Below are positions 24,922 through 37,907 of a DNA stretch of 64,000 nt, piece after piece. Made by a program: the position numbers and the translations under genes. How positions within the stretch are numbered: position 1 is the stretch's first letter; every line of letters starts with the position of its first letter. The notes beneath the pieces are model-generated. The model searched no databases, was not told the DNA's origin, and saw only the letters and a program-made list of their open reading frames with translations. Origin of the DNA: Auanema rhodensis (lineage: Eukaryota > Nematoda > Chromadorea > Rhabditida > Rhabditidae); the NCBI GenBank assembly GCA_964057225.1, contig OZ059897.1, forward strand, positions 21,204,001-21,268,000, in the 5' to 3' direction.

Positions 24922-26676
24922 ACTATACTACATTGAGAAAAGCTTAATACAAAAATTAGTTATGATCGTTTGAAAAATGATGCATTAGTGTATGTTGAGT
25001 TTCCATGTACACTCAACATTGCTTCCACAAACATTTTGACAAAAATTTTTTCGAAAAATTTCAAAATAATTTTGCAAAAAGTAGATGTTTTTAGATTTCA
25101 TTTTTCAAGGCAAAGACGATAGACAATGTTATTCAACGAAAAAATTAATTCTTCAGGGTGAAAATCGAGGATATAAGTGTGAACTGATATCAGTTGATAT
25201 CTCGGTGCATTTTCAAGCTAGCGCAAATCTGATAACACAGATCGACGCAGCTTAAAAATCCGCATCAAATGCACTATACTACATTGAGAAACGCTTGATA
25301 CAAAAATTAGTCATGATCGTTTGAAAAATGATGCATTAGTGTATGTTGAGTTTCCATGTACACTCAACATTGCTTCCACAAACATTTTGACAAAAATTTT
25401 TTCGAAAAATTTCAAGATAATTTAGCAAAAAGTAGATGTTTTTAGATTCCTTTTTTCAAGGCAAAGACGATAGACAATGTTATTCAACGAAAAAATTAAT
25501 TCTTCAGGGTGAAAATCGAGGATATAAGTGTGAACTTATATCAGTTGATATCTCGGTGCATTTTCAAGCTAGCGCAAATCTGATAACACAGTTCGACGCA
25601 GCTTAAAAATCCGCATCAAATGCACTATACTACATTGAGAAACGCTTGATACAAAAATTAGTCATGATCGTTTGAAAAATGATGCATTAGTGTATGTTGA
25701 GTTTCCATGTACACTCAACATTGCTTCCACAAACATTTTGACAAAAATTTTTTCGAAAAATTTCAAAATAATTTAGCAAAAAGTAGATGTTTTTAGATTC
25801 CTTTTTTCAAGGCAAAGACGATAGACAATGTTATTCAACGAAAAAATTAATTCTTCAGGGTGAAAATCGAGGATATAAGTGTGAACTTATATCAGTTGAT
25901 ATCTCGGTGCATTTTTAAGCTAGCGCAAATCTGATAACACAGATCGACGCAGCTTAAAAATCCGCATCGAATGCACTATACTACATTGAGAAACGCTTGA
26001 TACAAAAATTAGTTATGATCGTTTGAAAAATGATGCATTAGTGTATGTTGAGTTTCCATGTACACTCAACATTGCTTCCAAAAACATTTTGACAAAAATT
26101 TTTTCGAAAAATTTCAGAATAATTTAGCAAAAAGTAGATGTTTTTAGATTTCATTTTTCAAGGCAAAGACGATAGACAATGTTATTCAACGAAAAAATTA
26201 ATTCTTCAGGGTGAAAATCGAGGATATAAGTGTGAACTTATATCAGTTGATATCTCGGTGCATTTTTAAGCTGGCGCAAATCTGATAACACAGATCGACG
26301 CAGCTTAAAAATCCGCATCGAATGCACTATACTACATTGAGAAACGCTTGATACAAAAATTAGTTATGATCGTTTGAAAAATGATGCATTAGTGTATGTT
26401 GAGTTTCCATGTACACTCAACATTGCTTCCAAAAACATTTTGACAAAAATTTTTTCGAAAAATTTCAAAATAATTTAGCAAAAAGTAGATGTTTTTAGAT
26501 TCCATTTTTCAAGGCAAAGACGATAGACAATGTTATTCAACGAAAAAATTAATTCTTCAGGGTGAAAATCGAGGATATAAGTGTGAACTTATATCAGTTG
26601 ATATCTCGGTGCATTTTTAAGCTGGCGCAAATCTGATAACACAGATCGACGCAGCTTAAAAATCCGCATCGAATGC
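24922..26676 (+). repeat. 5-monomer higher-order repeat, copy 2 (1755 bp)
   Basis: Repeats 23167-24921 including G at 25416 and T at 25592. The last monomer (26326) keeps ATTCCAT but ends in GCTGG with G346, where copy 1 ends GCTAG with A346; the homology therefore ends inside this unit. Its ggc tail leads into the D monomer at 26677, fitting the usual ggc-to-D linkage. Confidence 0.92.
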
Positions 26677-28431
26677 ACTATACTACATTGAGAAACGCTT
26701 GATACAAAAATTAGTTATGATCGTTTGAAAAATGATGCATTAGTGTACGTTGAGTTTCCATGTACACTCAATATTGCTTCCAAAAACATTTTGACAAAAA
26801 TTTTTTCGAAAAATTTCAAAATAATTTAGCAAAAAGTAGATGTTTTTAGATTCCTTTTTTCAAAGCAAAGACGATAGACAATGTTATTCAACGAAAAAAT
26901 TAATTCTTCAGGGTGAAAATCGAGGATATAAGTGTAAACTTATATCAGTTGATATCTCGGTGCATTTTTAAGCTAGCGCAAATCTGATAACACAGATCGA
27001 CGCAGCTTAAAAATCCGCATCGAATGCACTATACTAAATTGAGAAACGCTTGATACAAAAATTAGTTATGATCGTTTGAAAAATGATGCATTAGTGTATG
27101 TTGAGTTTCCATGTACACTCAACATTGCTTCCAAAAACATTTTGACAAAAATTTTTTCGAAAAATTTCAAAATAATTTAGCAAAAAGTAGATGTTTTTAG
27201 ATTCCATTTTTCAAGGCAAAGACGATAGACAATGTTATTCAACGAAAAAATTAATTCTTCAGGGTGAAAATCGAGGATATAAGTGTGAACTTATATCAGT
27301 TGATATCTCGGTGCATTTTTAAGCTAGCGCAAATCTGATAACACAGATCGACGCAGCTTAAAAATCCGCATCGAATGCACTATACTACATTAAGAAACGC
27401 TTAATACAAAAATTAGTTATGATCGTTTGAAAAATGATGCATTAGTGTATGTTGAGTTTCCATGTACACTCAACATTGCTTCCAAAAACATTTTGACAAA
27501 AATTTTTTCGAAAAATTTCAAAATAATTTAGCAAAAAGTAGATGTTTTTAGATTCCATTTTTCAAGGCAAAGACGATAGACAATGTTATTCAACGAAAAA
27601 ATTAATTCTTCAGGGTGAAAATCGAGGATATAAGTGTGAAGTGATATCAGTTGATATCTCGGTGCATTTTCAAGCTAGCGCAAATCTGATAACACAGATC
27701 GACGCAGCTTAAAAATCCGCATCGAATGCACTATACTACATTGAGAAACGCTTGATACAAAAATTAGTTATGATCGTTTGAAAAATGATGCATTAGTGTA
27801 TGTTGAGTTTCCATGTACACTCAACATTGCTTCCAAAAACATTTTGACAAAAATTTTTTCGAAAAATTTCAAAATAATTTAGCAAAAAGTAGATGTTTTT
27901 AGATTCCATTTTTCAAGGCAAAGACGATAGACAATGTTATTCAACGAAAAAATTAATTCTTCAGGGTGAAAATCGAGGATATAAGTGTGAACTGATATCA
28001 GTTGATATCTCGGTGCATTTTCAAGCTAGCGCAAATCTGATAACACAGATCGACGCAGCTTAAAAATCCGCATCGAATGCACTATACTACATTGAGAAAC
28101 GCTTGATACAAAAATTAGTTATGATCGTTTGAAAAATGATGCATTAGTGTATGTTGAGTTTCCATGTACACTCAACATTGCTTCCAAAAACATTTTGACA
28201 AAAATTTTTTCGAAAAATTTCAGAATAATTTAGCAAAAAGTAGATGTTTTTAGATTTCATTTTTCAAGGCAAAGACGATAGACAATGTTATTCAACGAAA
28301 AAATTAATTCTTCAGGGTGAAAATCGAGGATATAAGTGTGAACTTATATCAGTTGATATCTCGGTGCATTTTTAAGCTGGCGCAAATCTGATAACACAGA
28401 TCGACGCAGCTTAAAAATCCGCATCGAATGC

Positions 28432-29835
28432 ACTATACTACATTGAGAAACGCTTGATACAAAAATTAGTTATGATCGTTTGAAAAATGATGCATTAGTG
28501 TACGTTGAGTTTCCATGTACACTCAATATTGCTTCCAAAAACATTTTGACAAAAATTTTTTCGAAAAATTTCAAAATAATTTAGCAAAAAGTAGATGTTT
28601 TTAGATTTCTTTTTTCAAAGCAAAGACGATAGACAATGTTATTCAACGAAAAAATTAATTCTTCAGGGTGAAAATCGAAGATATAAGTGTAAACTTATAT
28701 CAGTTGATATCTCGGTGCATTTTTAAGCTAGCGCAAATCTGATAACACAGATCGACGCAGCTTAAAAATCCGCATCGAATGCACTATACTAAATTGAGAA
28801 ACGCTTGATACAAAAATTAGTTATGATCGTTTGAAAAATGATGCATTAGTGTATGTTGAGTTTCCATGTACACTCAACATTGCTTCCAAAAACATTTTGA
28901 CAAAAATTTTTTCGAAAAATTTCAAAATAATTTAGCAAAAAGTAGATGTTTTTAGATTCCATTTTTCAAGGCAAAGACGATAGACAATGTTATTCAACGA
29001 AAAAATTAATTCTTCAGGGTGAAAATCGAGGATATAAGTGTGAACTTATATCAGTTGATATCTCGGTGCATTTTTAAGCTGGCGCAAATCTGATAACACA
29101 GATCGACGCAGCTTAAAAATCCGCATCGAATGCACTATACTACATTGAGAAACGCTTGATACAAAAATTAGTTATGATCGTTTGAAAAATGATGCATTAG
29201 TGTACGTTGAGTTTCCATGTACACTCAATATTGCTTCCAAAAACATTTTGACAAAAATTTTTTCGAAAAATTTCAAAATAATTTAGCAAAAAGTAGATGT
29301 TTTTAGATTTCTTTTTTCAAAGCAAAGACGATAGACAATGTTATTCAACGAAAAAATTAATTCTTCAGGGTGAAAATCGAAGATATAAGTGTAAACTTAT
29401 ATCAGTTGATATCTCGGTGCATTTTTAAGCTAGCGCAAATCTGATAACACAGATCGACGCAGCTTAAAAATCCGCATCGAATGCACTATACTAAATTGAG
29501 AAACGCTTGATACAAAAATTAGTTATGATCGTTTGAAAAATGATGCATTAGTGTATGTTGAGTTTCCATGTACACTCAACATTGCTTCCAAAAACATTTT
29601 GACAAAAATTTTTTCGAAAAATTTCAAAATAATTTAGCAAAAAGTAGATGTTTTTAGATTCCATTTTTCAAGGCAAAGACGATAGACAATGTTATTCAAC
29701 GAAAAAATTAATTCTTCAGGGTGAAAATCGAGGATATAAGTGTGAACTTATATCAGTTGATATCTCGGTGCATTTTTAAGCTAGCGCAAATCTGATAACA
29801 CAGATCGACGCAGCTTAAAAATCCGCATCGAATGC
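28432..29835 (+). repeat. Marked 702-bp D-N duplication
   Basis: The D monomers at 28432 and 29134 share two changes I saw in no other D: ATTTCTTTTTTC (T177 with T179) and ATCGAAGAT (A at 28679 and 29381). Their N partners differ only at the tail (GCTGG then GCTAG). This is a clear single-step duplication of a dimer. Confidence 0.9.
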
Positions 29836-31590
29836 ACTATACTACATTAAGAAACGCTTAATACAAAAATTAGTTATGATCGTTTGAAAAATGATGCATT
29901 AGTGTATGTTGAGTTTCCATGTACACTCAACATTGCTTCCAAAAACATTTTGACAAAAATTTTTTCGAAAAATTTCAAAATAATTTAGCAAAAAGTAGAT
30001 GTTTTTAGATTCCATTTTTCAAGGCAAAGACGATAGACAATGTTATTCAACGAAAAAATTAATTCTTCAGGGTGAAAATCGAGGATATAAGTGTGAAGTG
30101 ATATCAGTTGATATCTCGGTGCATTTTCAAGCTAGCGCAAATCTGATAACACAGATCGACGCAGCTTAAAAATCCGCATCGAATGCACTATACTACATTG
30201 AGAAACGCTTGATACAAAAATTAGTTATGATCGTTTGAAAAATGATGCATTAGTGTATGTTGAGTTTCCATGTACACTCAACATTGCTTCCAAAAACATT
30301 TTGACAAAAATTTTTTCGAAAAATTTCAAAATAATTTAGCAAAAAGTAGATGTTTTTAGATTCCATTTTTCAAGGCAAAGACGATAGACAATGTTATTCA
30401 ACGAAAAAATTAATTCTTCAGGGTGAAAATCGAGGATATAAGTGTGAACTGATATCAGTTGATATCTCGGTGCATTTTCAAGCTAGCGCAAATCTGATAA
30501 CACAGATCGACGCAGCTTAAAAATCCGCATCGAATGCACTATACTACATTGAGAAACGCTTGATACAAAAATTAGTTATGATCGTTTGAAAAATGATGCA
30601 TTAGTGTACGTTGAGTTTCCATGTACACTCAATATTGCTTCCAAAAACATTTTGACAAAAATTTTTTCGAAAAATTTCAAAATAATTTAGCAAAAAGTAG
30701 ATGTTTTTAGATTCCTTTTTTCAAAGCAAAGACGATAGACAATGTTATTCAACGAAAAAATTAATTCTTCAGGGTGAAAATCGAGGATATAAGTGTAAAC
30801 TTATATCAGTTGATATCTCGGTGCATTTTTAAGCTAGCGCAAATCTGATAACACAGATCGACGCAGCTTAAAAATCCGCATCGAATGCACTATACTAAAT
30901 TGAGAAACGCTTGATACAAAAATTAGTTATGATGGTTTGAAAAATGATGCATTAGTGTATGTTGAGTTTCCATGTACACTCAACATTGCTTCCAAAAACA
31001 TTTTGACAAAAATTTTTTCGAAAAATTTCAAAATAATTTAGCAAAAAGTAGATGTTTTTAGATTCCATTTTTCAAGGCAAAGACGATAGACAATGTTATT
31101 CAACGAAAAAATTAATTCTTCAGGGTGAAAATCGAGGATATAAGTGTGAACTTATATCAGTTGATATCTCGGTGCATTTTTAAGCTAGCGCAAATCTGAT
31201 AACACAGATCGACGCAGCTTAAAAATCCGCATCGAATGCACTATACTACATTAAGAAACGCTTAATACAAAAATTAGTTATGATCGTTTGAAAAATGATG
31301 CATTAGTGTATGTTGAGTTTCCATGTACACTCAACATTGCTTCCAAAAACATTTTGACAAAAATTTTTTCGAAAAATTTCAAAATAATTTAGCAAAAAGT
31401 AGATGTTTTTAGATTCCATTTTTCAAGGCAAAGACGATAGACAATGTTATTCAACGAAAAAATTAATTCTTCAGGGTGAAAATCGAGGATATAAGTGTGA
31501 AGTGATATCAGTTGATATCTCGGTGCATTTTCAAGCTAGCGCAAATCTGATAACACAGATCGACGCAGCTTAAAAATCCGCATCGAATGC

Positions 31591-31941
31591 ACTATACTAC
31601 ATTGAGAAACGCTTGATACAAAAATTAGTTATGATCGTTTGAAAAATGATGCATTAGTGTACGTTGAGTTTCCATGTACACTCAATATTGCTTCCCAAAA
31701 CATTTTGACAAAAATTTTTTCGAAAAATTTCAAAATAATTTAGCAAAAAGTAGATGTTTTTAGATTCCATTTTTCAAGGCAAAGACGATAGACAATGTTA
31801 TTCAACGAAAAAATTAATTCTTCAGGGTGAAAATCGAGGATATAAGTGTGAAGTGATATCAGTTGATATCTCGGTGCATTTTCAAGCTAGCGCAAATCTG
31901 ATAACACAGATCGACGCAGCTTAAAAATCCGCATCGAATGC
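31591..31941 (+). repeat. Mosaic monomer with TACG, CTTCCC and GAAGTG
   Basis: It combines a D-like left part (C72, T96) with the rare C106 (CTTCCCAAAA) and an A-class tail (GAAGTG, C293). Related copies are at 33697 and 35803. It looks like a D head joined to the tail of the preceding GAAGTG unit, followed by a new point change that then spread with the HOR. Confidence 0.75.
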
Positions 31942-34047
31942 ACTATACTACATTGAGAAACGCTTGATACAAAAATTAGTTATGATCGTTTGAAAAATGA
32001 TGCATTAGTGTATGTTGAGTTTCCATGTACACTCAACATTGCTTCCAAAAACATTTTGACAAAAATTTTTTCGAAAAATTTCAAAATAATTTAGCAAAAA
32101 GTAGATGTTTTTAGATTCCATTTTTCAAGGCAAAGACGATAGACAATGTTATTCAACGAAAAAATTAATTCTTCAGGGTGAAAATCGAGGATATAAGTGT
32201 GAACTTATATCAGTTGATATCTCGGTGCATTTTTAAGCTAGCGCAAATCTGATAACACAGATCGACGCAGCTTAAAAATCCGCATCGAATGCACTATACT
32301 ACATTAAGAAACGCTTAATACAAAAATTAGTTATGATCGTTTGAAAAATGATGCATTAGTGTATGTTGAGTTTCCATGTACACTCAACATTGCTTCCAAA
32401 AACATTTTGACAAAAATTTTTTCGAAAAATTTCAAAATAATTTAGCAAAAAGTAGATGTTTTTAGATTCCATTTTTCAAGGCAAAGACGATAGACAATTT
32501 TATTCAACGAAAAAATTAATTCTTCAGGGTGAAAATCGAGGATATAAGTGTGAAGTGATATCAGTTGATATCTCGGTGCATTTTCAAGCTAGCGCAAATC
32601 TGATAACACAGATCGACGCAGCTTAAAAATCCGCATCGAATGCACTATACTACATTGAGAAACGCTTGATACAAAAATTAGTTATGATCGTTTGAAAAAT
32701 GATGCATTAGTGTATGTTGAGTTTCCATGTACACTCAACATTGCTTCCAAAAACATTTTGACAAAAATTTTTTCGAAAAATTTCAAAATAATTTAGCAAA
32801 AAGTAGATGTTTTTAGATTCCATTTTTCAAGGCAAAGACGATAGACAATGTTATTCAACGAAAAAATTAATTCTTCAGGGTGAAAATCGAGGATATAAGT
32901 GTGAACTGATATCAGTTGATATCTCGGTGCATTTTCAAGCTAGCGCAAATCTGATAACACAGATCGACGCAGCTTAAAAATCCGCATCGAATGCACTATA
33001 CTACATTGAGAAACGCTTGATACAAAAATTAGTTATGATCGTTTGAAAAATGATGCATTAGTGTATGTTGAGTTTCCATGTACACTCAACATTGCTTCCA
33101 AAAACATTTTGACAAAAATTTTTTCGAAAAATTTCAAAATAATTTAGCAAAAAGTAGATGTTTTTAGATTCCATTTTTCAAGGCAAAGACGATAGACAAT
33201 GTTATTCAACGAAAAAATTAATTCTTCAGGGTGAAAATCGAGGATATAAGTGTGAACTGATATCAGTTGATATCTCGGTGCATTTTCAAGCTAGCGCAAA
33301 TCTGATAACACAGATCGACGCAGCTTAAAAATCCGCATCGAATGCACTATACTACATTGAGAAACGCTTGATACAAAAATTAGTTATGATCGTTTGAAAA
33401 ATGATGCATTAGTGTATGTTGAGTTTCCATGTACACTCAACATTGCTTCCAAAAACATTTTGACAAAAATTTTTTCGAAAAATTTCAGAATAATTTAGCA
33501 AAAAGTAGATGTTTTTAGATTTCATTTTTCAAGGCAAAGACGATAGACAATGTTATTCAACGAAAAAATTAATTCTTCAGGGTGAAAATCGAGGATATAA
33601 GTGTGAACTTATATCAGTTGATATCTCGGTGCATTTTTAAGCTGGCGCAAATCTGATAACACAGATCGACGCAGCTTAAAAATCCGCATCGAATGCACTA
33701 TACTACATTGAGAAACGCTTGATACAAAAATTAGTTATGATCGTTTGAAAAATGATGCATTAGTGTACGTTGAGTTTCCATGTACACTCAATATTGCTTC
33801 CCAAAACATTTTGACAAAAAGTTTTTCGAAAAATTTCAAAATAATTTAGCAAAAAGTAGATGTTTTTAGATTCCATTTTTCAAGGCAAAGACGATAGACA
33901 ATGTTATTCAACGAAAAAATTAATTCTTCAGGGTGAAAATCGAGGATATAAGTGTGAAGTGATATCAGTTGATATCTCGGTGCATTTTCAAGCTAGCGCA
34001 AATCTGATAACACAGATCGACGCAGCTTAAAAATCCGCATCGAATGC
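31942..34047 (+). repeat. 6-monomer higher-order repeat, copy 1 (2106 bp)
   Basis: Order: ATTCCAT/T265; A-gaagtg (private CAATTTTATT); ATTCCAT/CTGATA twice; g143-ggc; TACG-CTTCCC-GAAGTG (private AAAAAGTTTTTCG). The same order follows at 34048. The CTTCCC marker ties this series to 31591. Confidence 0.87.
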
Positions 34048-35802
34048 ACTATACTACATTGAGAAACGCTTGATACAAAAATTAGTTATGATCGTTTGAA
34101 AAATGATGCATTAGTGTATGTTGAGTTTCCATGTACACTCAACATTGCTTCCAAAAACATTTTGACAAAAATTTTTTCGAAAAATTTCAAAATAATTTAG
34201 CAAAAAGTAGATGTTTTTAGATTCCATTTTTCAAGGCAAAGACGATAGACAATGTTATTCAACGAAAAAATTAATTCTTCAGGGTGAAAATCGAGGATAT
34301 AAGTGTGAACTTATATCAGTTGATATCTCGGTGCATTTTTAAGCTAGCGCAAATCTGATAACACAGATCGACGCAGCTTAAAAATCCGCATCGAATGCAC
34401 TATACTACATTAAGAAACGCTTAATACAAAAATTAGTTATGATCGTTTGAAAAATGATGCATTAGTGTATGTTGAGTTTCCATGTACACTCAACATTGCT
34501 TCCAAAAACATTTTGACAAAAATTTTTTCGAAAAATTTCAAAATAATTTAGCAAAAAGTAGATGTTTTTAGATTCCATTTTTCAAGGCAAAGACGATAGA
34601 CAATGTTATTCAACGAAAAAATTAATTCTTCAGGGTGAAAATCGAGGATATAAGTGTGAAGTGATATCAGTTGATATCTCGGTGCATTTTCAAGCTAGCG
34701 CAAATCTGATAACACAGATCGACGCAGCTTAAAAATCCGCATCGAATGCACTATACTACATTGAGAAACGCTTGATACAAAAATTAGTTATGATCGTTTG
34801 AAAAATGATGCATTAGTGTATGTTGAGTTTCCATGTACACTCAACATTGCTTCCAAAAACATTTTGACAAAAATTTTTTCGAAAAATTTCAAAATAATTT
34901 AGCAAAAAGTAGATGTTTTTAGATTCCATTTTTCAAGGCAAAGACGATAGACAATGTTATTCAACGAAAAAATTAATTCTTCAGGGTGAAAATCGAGGAT
35001 ATAAGTGTGAACTGATATCAGTTGATATCTCGGTGCATTTTCAAGCTAGCGCAAATCTGATAACACAGATCGACGCAGCTTAAAAATCCGCATCGAATGC
35101 ACTATACTACATTGAGAAACGCTTGATACAAAAATTAGTTATGATCGTTTGAAAAATGATGCATTAGTGTATGTTGAGTTTCCATGTACACTCAACATTG
35201 CTTCCAAAAACATTTTGACAAAAATTTTTTCGAAAAATTTCAAAATAATTTAGCAAAAAGTAGATGTTTTTAGATTCCATTTTTCAAGGCAAAGACGATA
35301 GACAATGTTATTCAACGAAAAAATTAATTCTTCAGGGTGAAAATCGAGGATATAAGTGTGAACTGATATCAGTTGATATCTCGGTGCATTTTCAAGCTAG
35401 CGCAAATCTGATAACACAGATCGACGCAGCTTAAAAATCCGCATCGAATGCACTATACTACATTGAGAAACGCTTGATACAAAAATTAGTTATGATCGTT
35501 TGAAAATTGATGCATTAGTGTATGTTGAGTTTCCATGTACACTCAACATTGCTTCCAAAAACATTTTGACAAAAATTTTTTCGAAAAATTTCAGAATAAT
35601 TTAGCAAAAAGTAGATGTTTTTAGATTTCATTTTTCAAGGCAAAGACGATAGACAATGTTATTCAACGAAAAAATTAATTCTTCAGGGTGAAAATCGAGG
35701 ATATAAGTGTGAACTTATATCAGTTGATATCTCGGTGCATTTTTAAGCTGGCGCAAATCTGATAACACAGATCGACGCAGCTTAAAAATCCGCATCGAAT
35801 GC
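34048..35802 (+). repeat. Higher-order repeat, copy 2, first five monomers
   Basis: Repeats the first five classes of 31942-33696: ATTCCAT/T265, A-gaagtg, two ATTCCAT/CTGATA units and g143-ggc (private GAAAATTGATG at 35452). The sixth position is taken by the hybrid at 35803, after which the series restarts at the A-class stage (36154), so the third round is one monomer short. Confidence 0.85.
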
Positions 35803-36153
35803 ACTATACTACATTGAGAAACGCTTGATACAAAAATTAGTTATGATCGTTTGAAAAATGATGCATTAGTGTACGTTGAGTTTCCATGTACACTCAATAT
35901 TGCTTCCCAAAACATTTTGACAAAAATTTTTTCGAAAAATTTCAAAATAATTTAGCAAAAAGTAGATGTTTTTAGATTCCATTTTTCAAGGCAAAGACGA
36001 TAGACAATGTTATTCAACGAAAAAATTAATTCTTCAGGGTGAAAATCGAGGATATAAGTGTGAACTTATATCAGTTGATATCTCGGTGCATTTTTAAGCT
36101 AGCGCAAATCTGATAACACAGATCGACGCAGCTTAAAAATCCGCATCGAATGC
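35803..36153 (+). repeat. Hybrid monomer fusing two HOR positions
   Basis: The left part matches the sixth HOR unit (TACG, CAATATT, CTTCCC; compare 33697). The right part matches the first unit (T265, T293, GCTAG; compare 34048). The following unit is ATTAAG, as after 34048. The switch lies between offsets 106 and 263. One whole unit has been lost with phase kept, as unequal exchange predicts. Confidence 0.85.
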
Positions 36154-37206
36154 ACTATACTACATTAAGAAACGCTTAATACAAAAATTAGTTATGATCG
36201 TTTGAAAAATGATGCATTAGTGTATGTTGAGTTTCCATGTACACTCAACATTGCTTCCAAAAACATTTTGACAAAAATTTTTTCGAAAAATTTCAAAATA
36301 ATTTAGCAAAAAGTAGATGTTTTTAGATTCCATTTTTCAAGGCAAAGACGATAGACAATGTTATTCAACGAAAAAATTAATTCTTCAGGGTGAAAATCGA
36401 GGATATAAGTGTGAAGTGATATCAGTTGATATCTCGGTGCATTTTCAAGCTAGCGCAAATCTGATAACACAAATCGACGCAGCTTAAAAATCCGCATCGA
36501 ATGCACTATACTACATTGAGAAACGCTTGATACAAAAATTAGTTATGATCGTTTGAAAAATGATGCATTAGTGTATGTTGAGTTTCCATGTACACTCAAC
36601 ATTGCTTCCAAAAACATTTTGACAAAAATTTTTTCGAAAAATTTCAAAATAATTTAGCAAAAAGTAGATGTTTTTAGATTCCATTTTTCAAGGCAAAGAC
36701 GATAGACAATGTTATTCAACGAAAAAATTAATTCTTCAGGGTGAAAATCGAGGATATAAGTGTGAACTGATATCAGTTGATATCTCGGTGCATTTTCAAG
36801 CTAGCGCAAATCTGATAACACAGATCGACGCAGCTTAAAAATCCGCATCGAATGCACTATACTACATTGAGAAACGCTTGATACAAAAATTAGTTATGAT
36901 CGTTTGAAAAATGATGCATTAGTGTATGTTGAGTTTCCATGTACACTCAACATTGCTTCCAAAAACATTTTGACAAAAATTTTTTCGAAAAATTTCAAAA
37001 TAATTTAGCAAAAAGTAGATGTTTTTAGATTCCATTTTTCAAGGCAAAGACGATAGACAATGTTATTCAACGAAAAAATTAATTCTTCAGGGTGAAAATC
37101 GAGGATATAAGTGTGAACTGATATCAGTTGATATCTCGGTGCATTTTCAAGCTAGCGCAAATCTGATAACACAGATCGACGCAGCTTAAAAATCCGCATC
37201 GAATGC
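36154..37206 (+). repeat. Partial third copy of the 6-monomer HOR
   Basis: A-gaagtg (private ACAAATCGACG at 36154) followed by two ATTCCAT/CTGATA monomers, matching 34399-35451. The series stops at the shortened monomer at 37207. Confidence 0.85.
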
Positions 37207-37556
37207 ACTATACTACATTGAGAAACGCTTGATACAAAAATTAGTTATGATCGTTTGAAAAATGATGCATTAGTGTATGTTGAGTTTCCATGTACACTCA
37301 ACATTGCTTCCAAAAACATTTTGACAAAATTTTTTCGAAAAATTTCGAAATAATTTAGCAAAAAGTAGATGTTTTTAGATTCCATTTTTCAAGGCAAAGA
37401 CGATAGACAATGTTATTCAACGAAAAAATTAATTCTTCAGGGTGAAAATCGAGGATATAAGTGTGAACCTATATCAGTTGATATCTCGGTGCATTTTTAA
37501 GCTAGCGCAAATCTGATAACACAGATCGACGCAGCTTAAAAATCCGCATCGAATGC
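37207..37556 (+). repeat. 350-bp monomer, one A deleted
   Basis: The A-tract before TTTTTTCG has four As instead of five (about 37326-37330), the first phase shift in the window. The unit also has CGAAATAA (G142) and AACCTATATC, both rare to the left and common to the right (for example 49833, 60009, 62466). It sits at the change from the 6-mer HOR to the 3-mer system. Confidence 0.93.
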
Positions 37557-37907
37557 ACTATACTACATTGAGAAACGCTTAATACAAAAATTAGTTATGA
37601 TCGTTTGAAAAATGATGCATTAGTGTATGTTGAGTTTCCATGTACACTCAACATTGCTTCCAAAAACATTTTGACAAAAATTTTTTCGAAAAATTTCAAA
37701 ATAATTTAGCAAAAAGTAGATGTTTTTAGATTTCATTTTTCAAGGCAAAGACGATAGACAATGTTATTCAACGAAAAAATTAATTCTTCAGGGTGAAAAT
37801 CGAGGATATAAGTGTGAACTGATATCAGTTGATATCTCGGTGCATTTTCAAGCTAGCGCAAATGTGATAACACAGATCGACGCAGCTTAAAAATCCGCAT
37901 CGAATGC
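37557..37907 (+). repeat. First monomer with G308 (AAATGTGAT)
   Basis: CTTAAT, ATTTCAT, CTGATA, C293 and G308. The G308 change appears here and then only up to 53.3 kb (13 copies counted). A near match is the unit at 50184, which also follows an AACCTATATC monomer and precedes a CGTTCGAAA monomer, so the three-unit run 37207-38258 and 49833-50885 share an ancestor. Confidence 0.85.

Larger units (their letters stand above)
26677..31941 (+). repeat. D-N-A ordered block
   Basis: Order: D 26677, N 27028, A-gaagtg 27379, ATTCCAT/CTGATA 27730, g143-ggc 28081, D 28432, N-ggc 28783, D 29134, N 29485, A-gaagtg 29836, ATTCCAT/CTGATA 30187, D 30538, N 30889 (private GATGGTTTG), A-gaagtg 31240, then 31591 with TACG, CTTCCC and GAAGTG. 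The recurring run D, N, A, CTGATA resembles a HOR that loses or gains D-N pairs. Confidence 0.85.
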
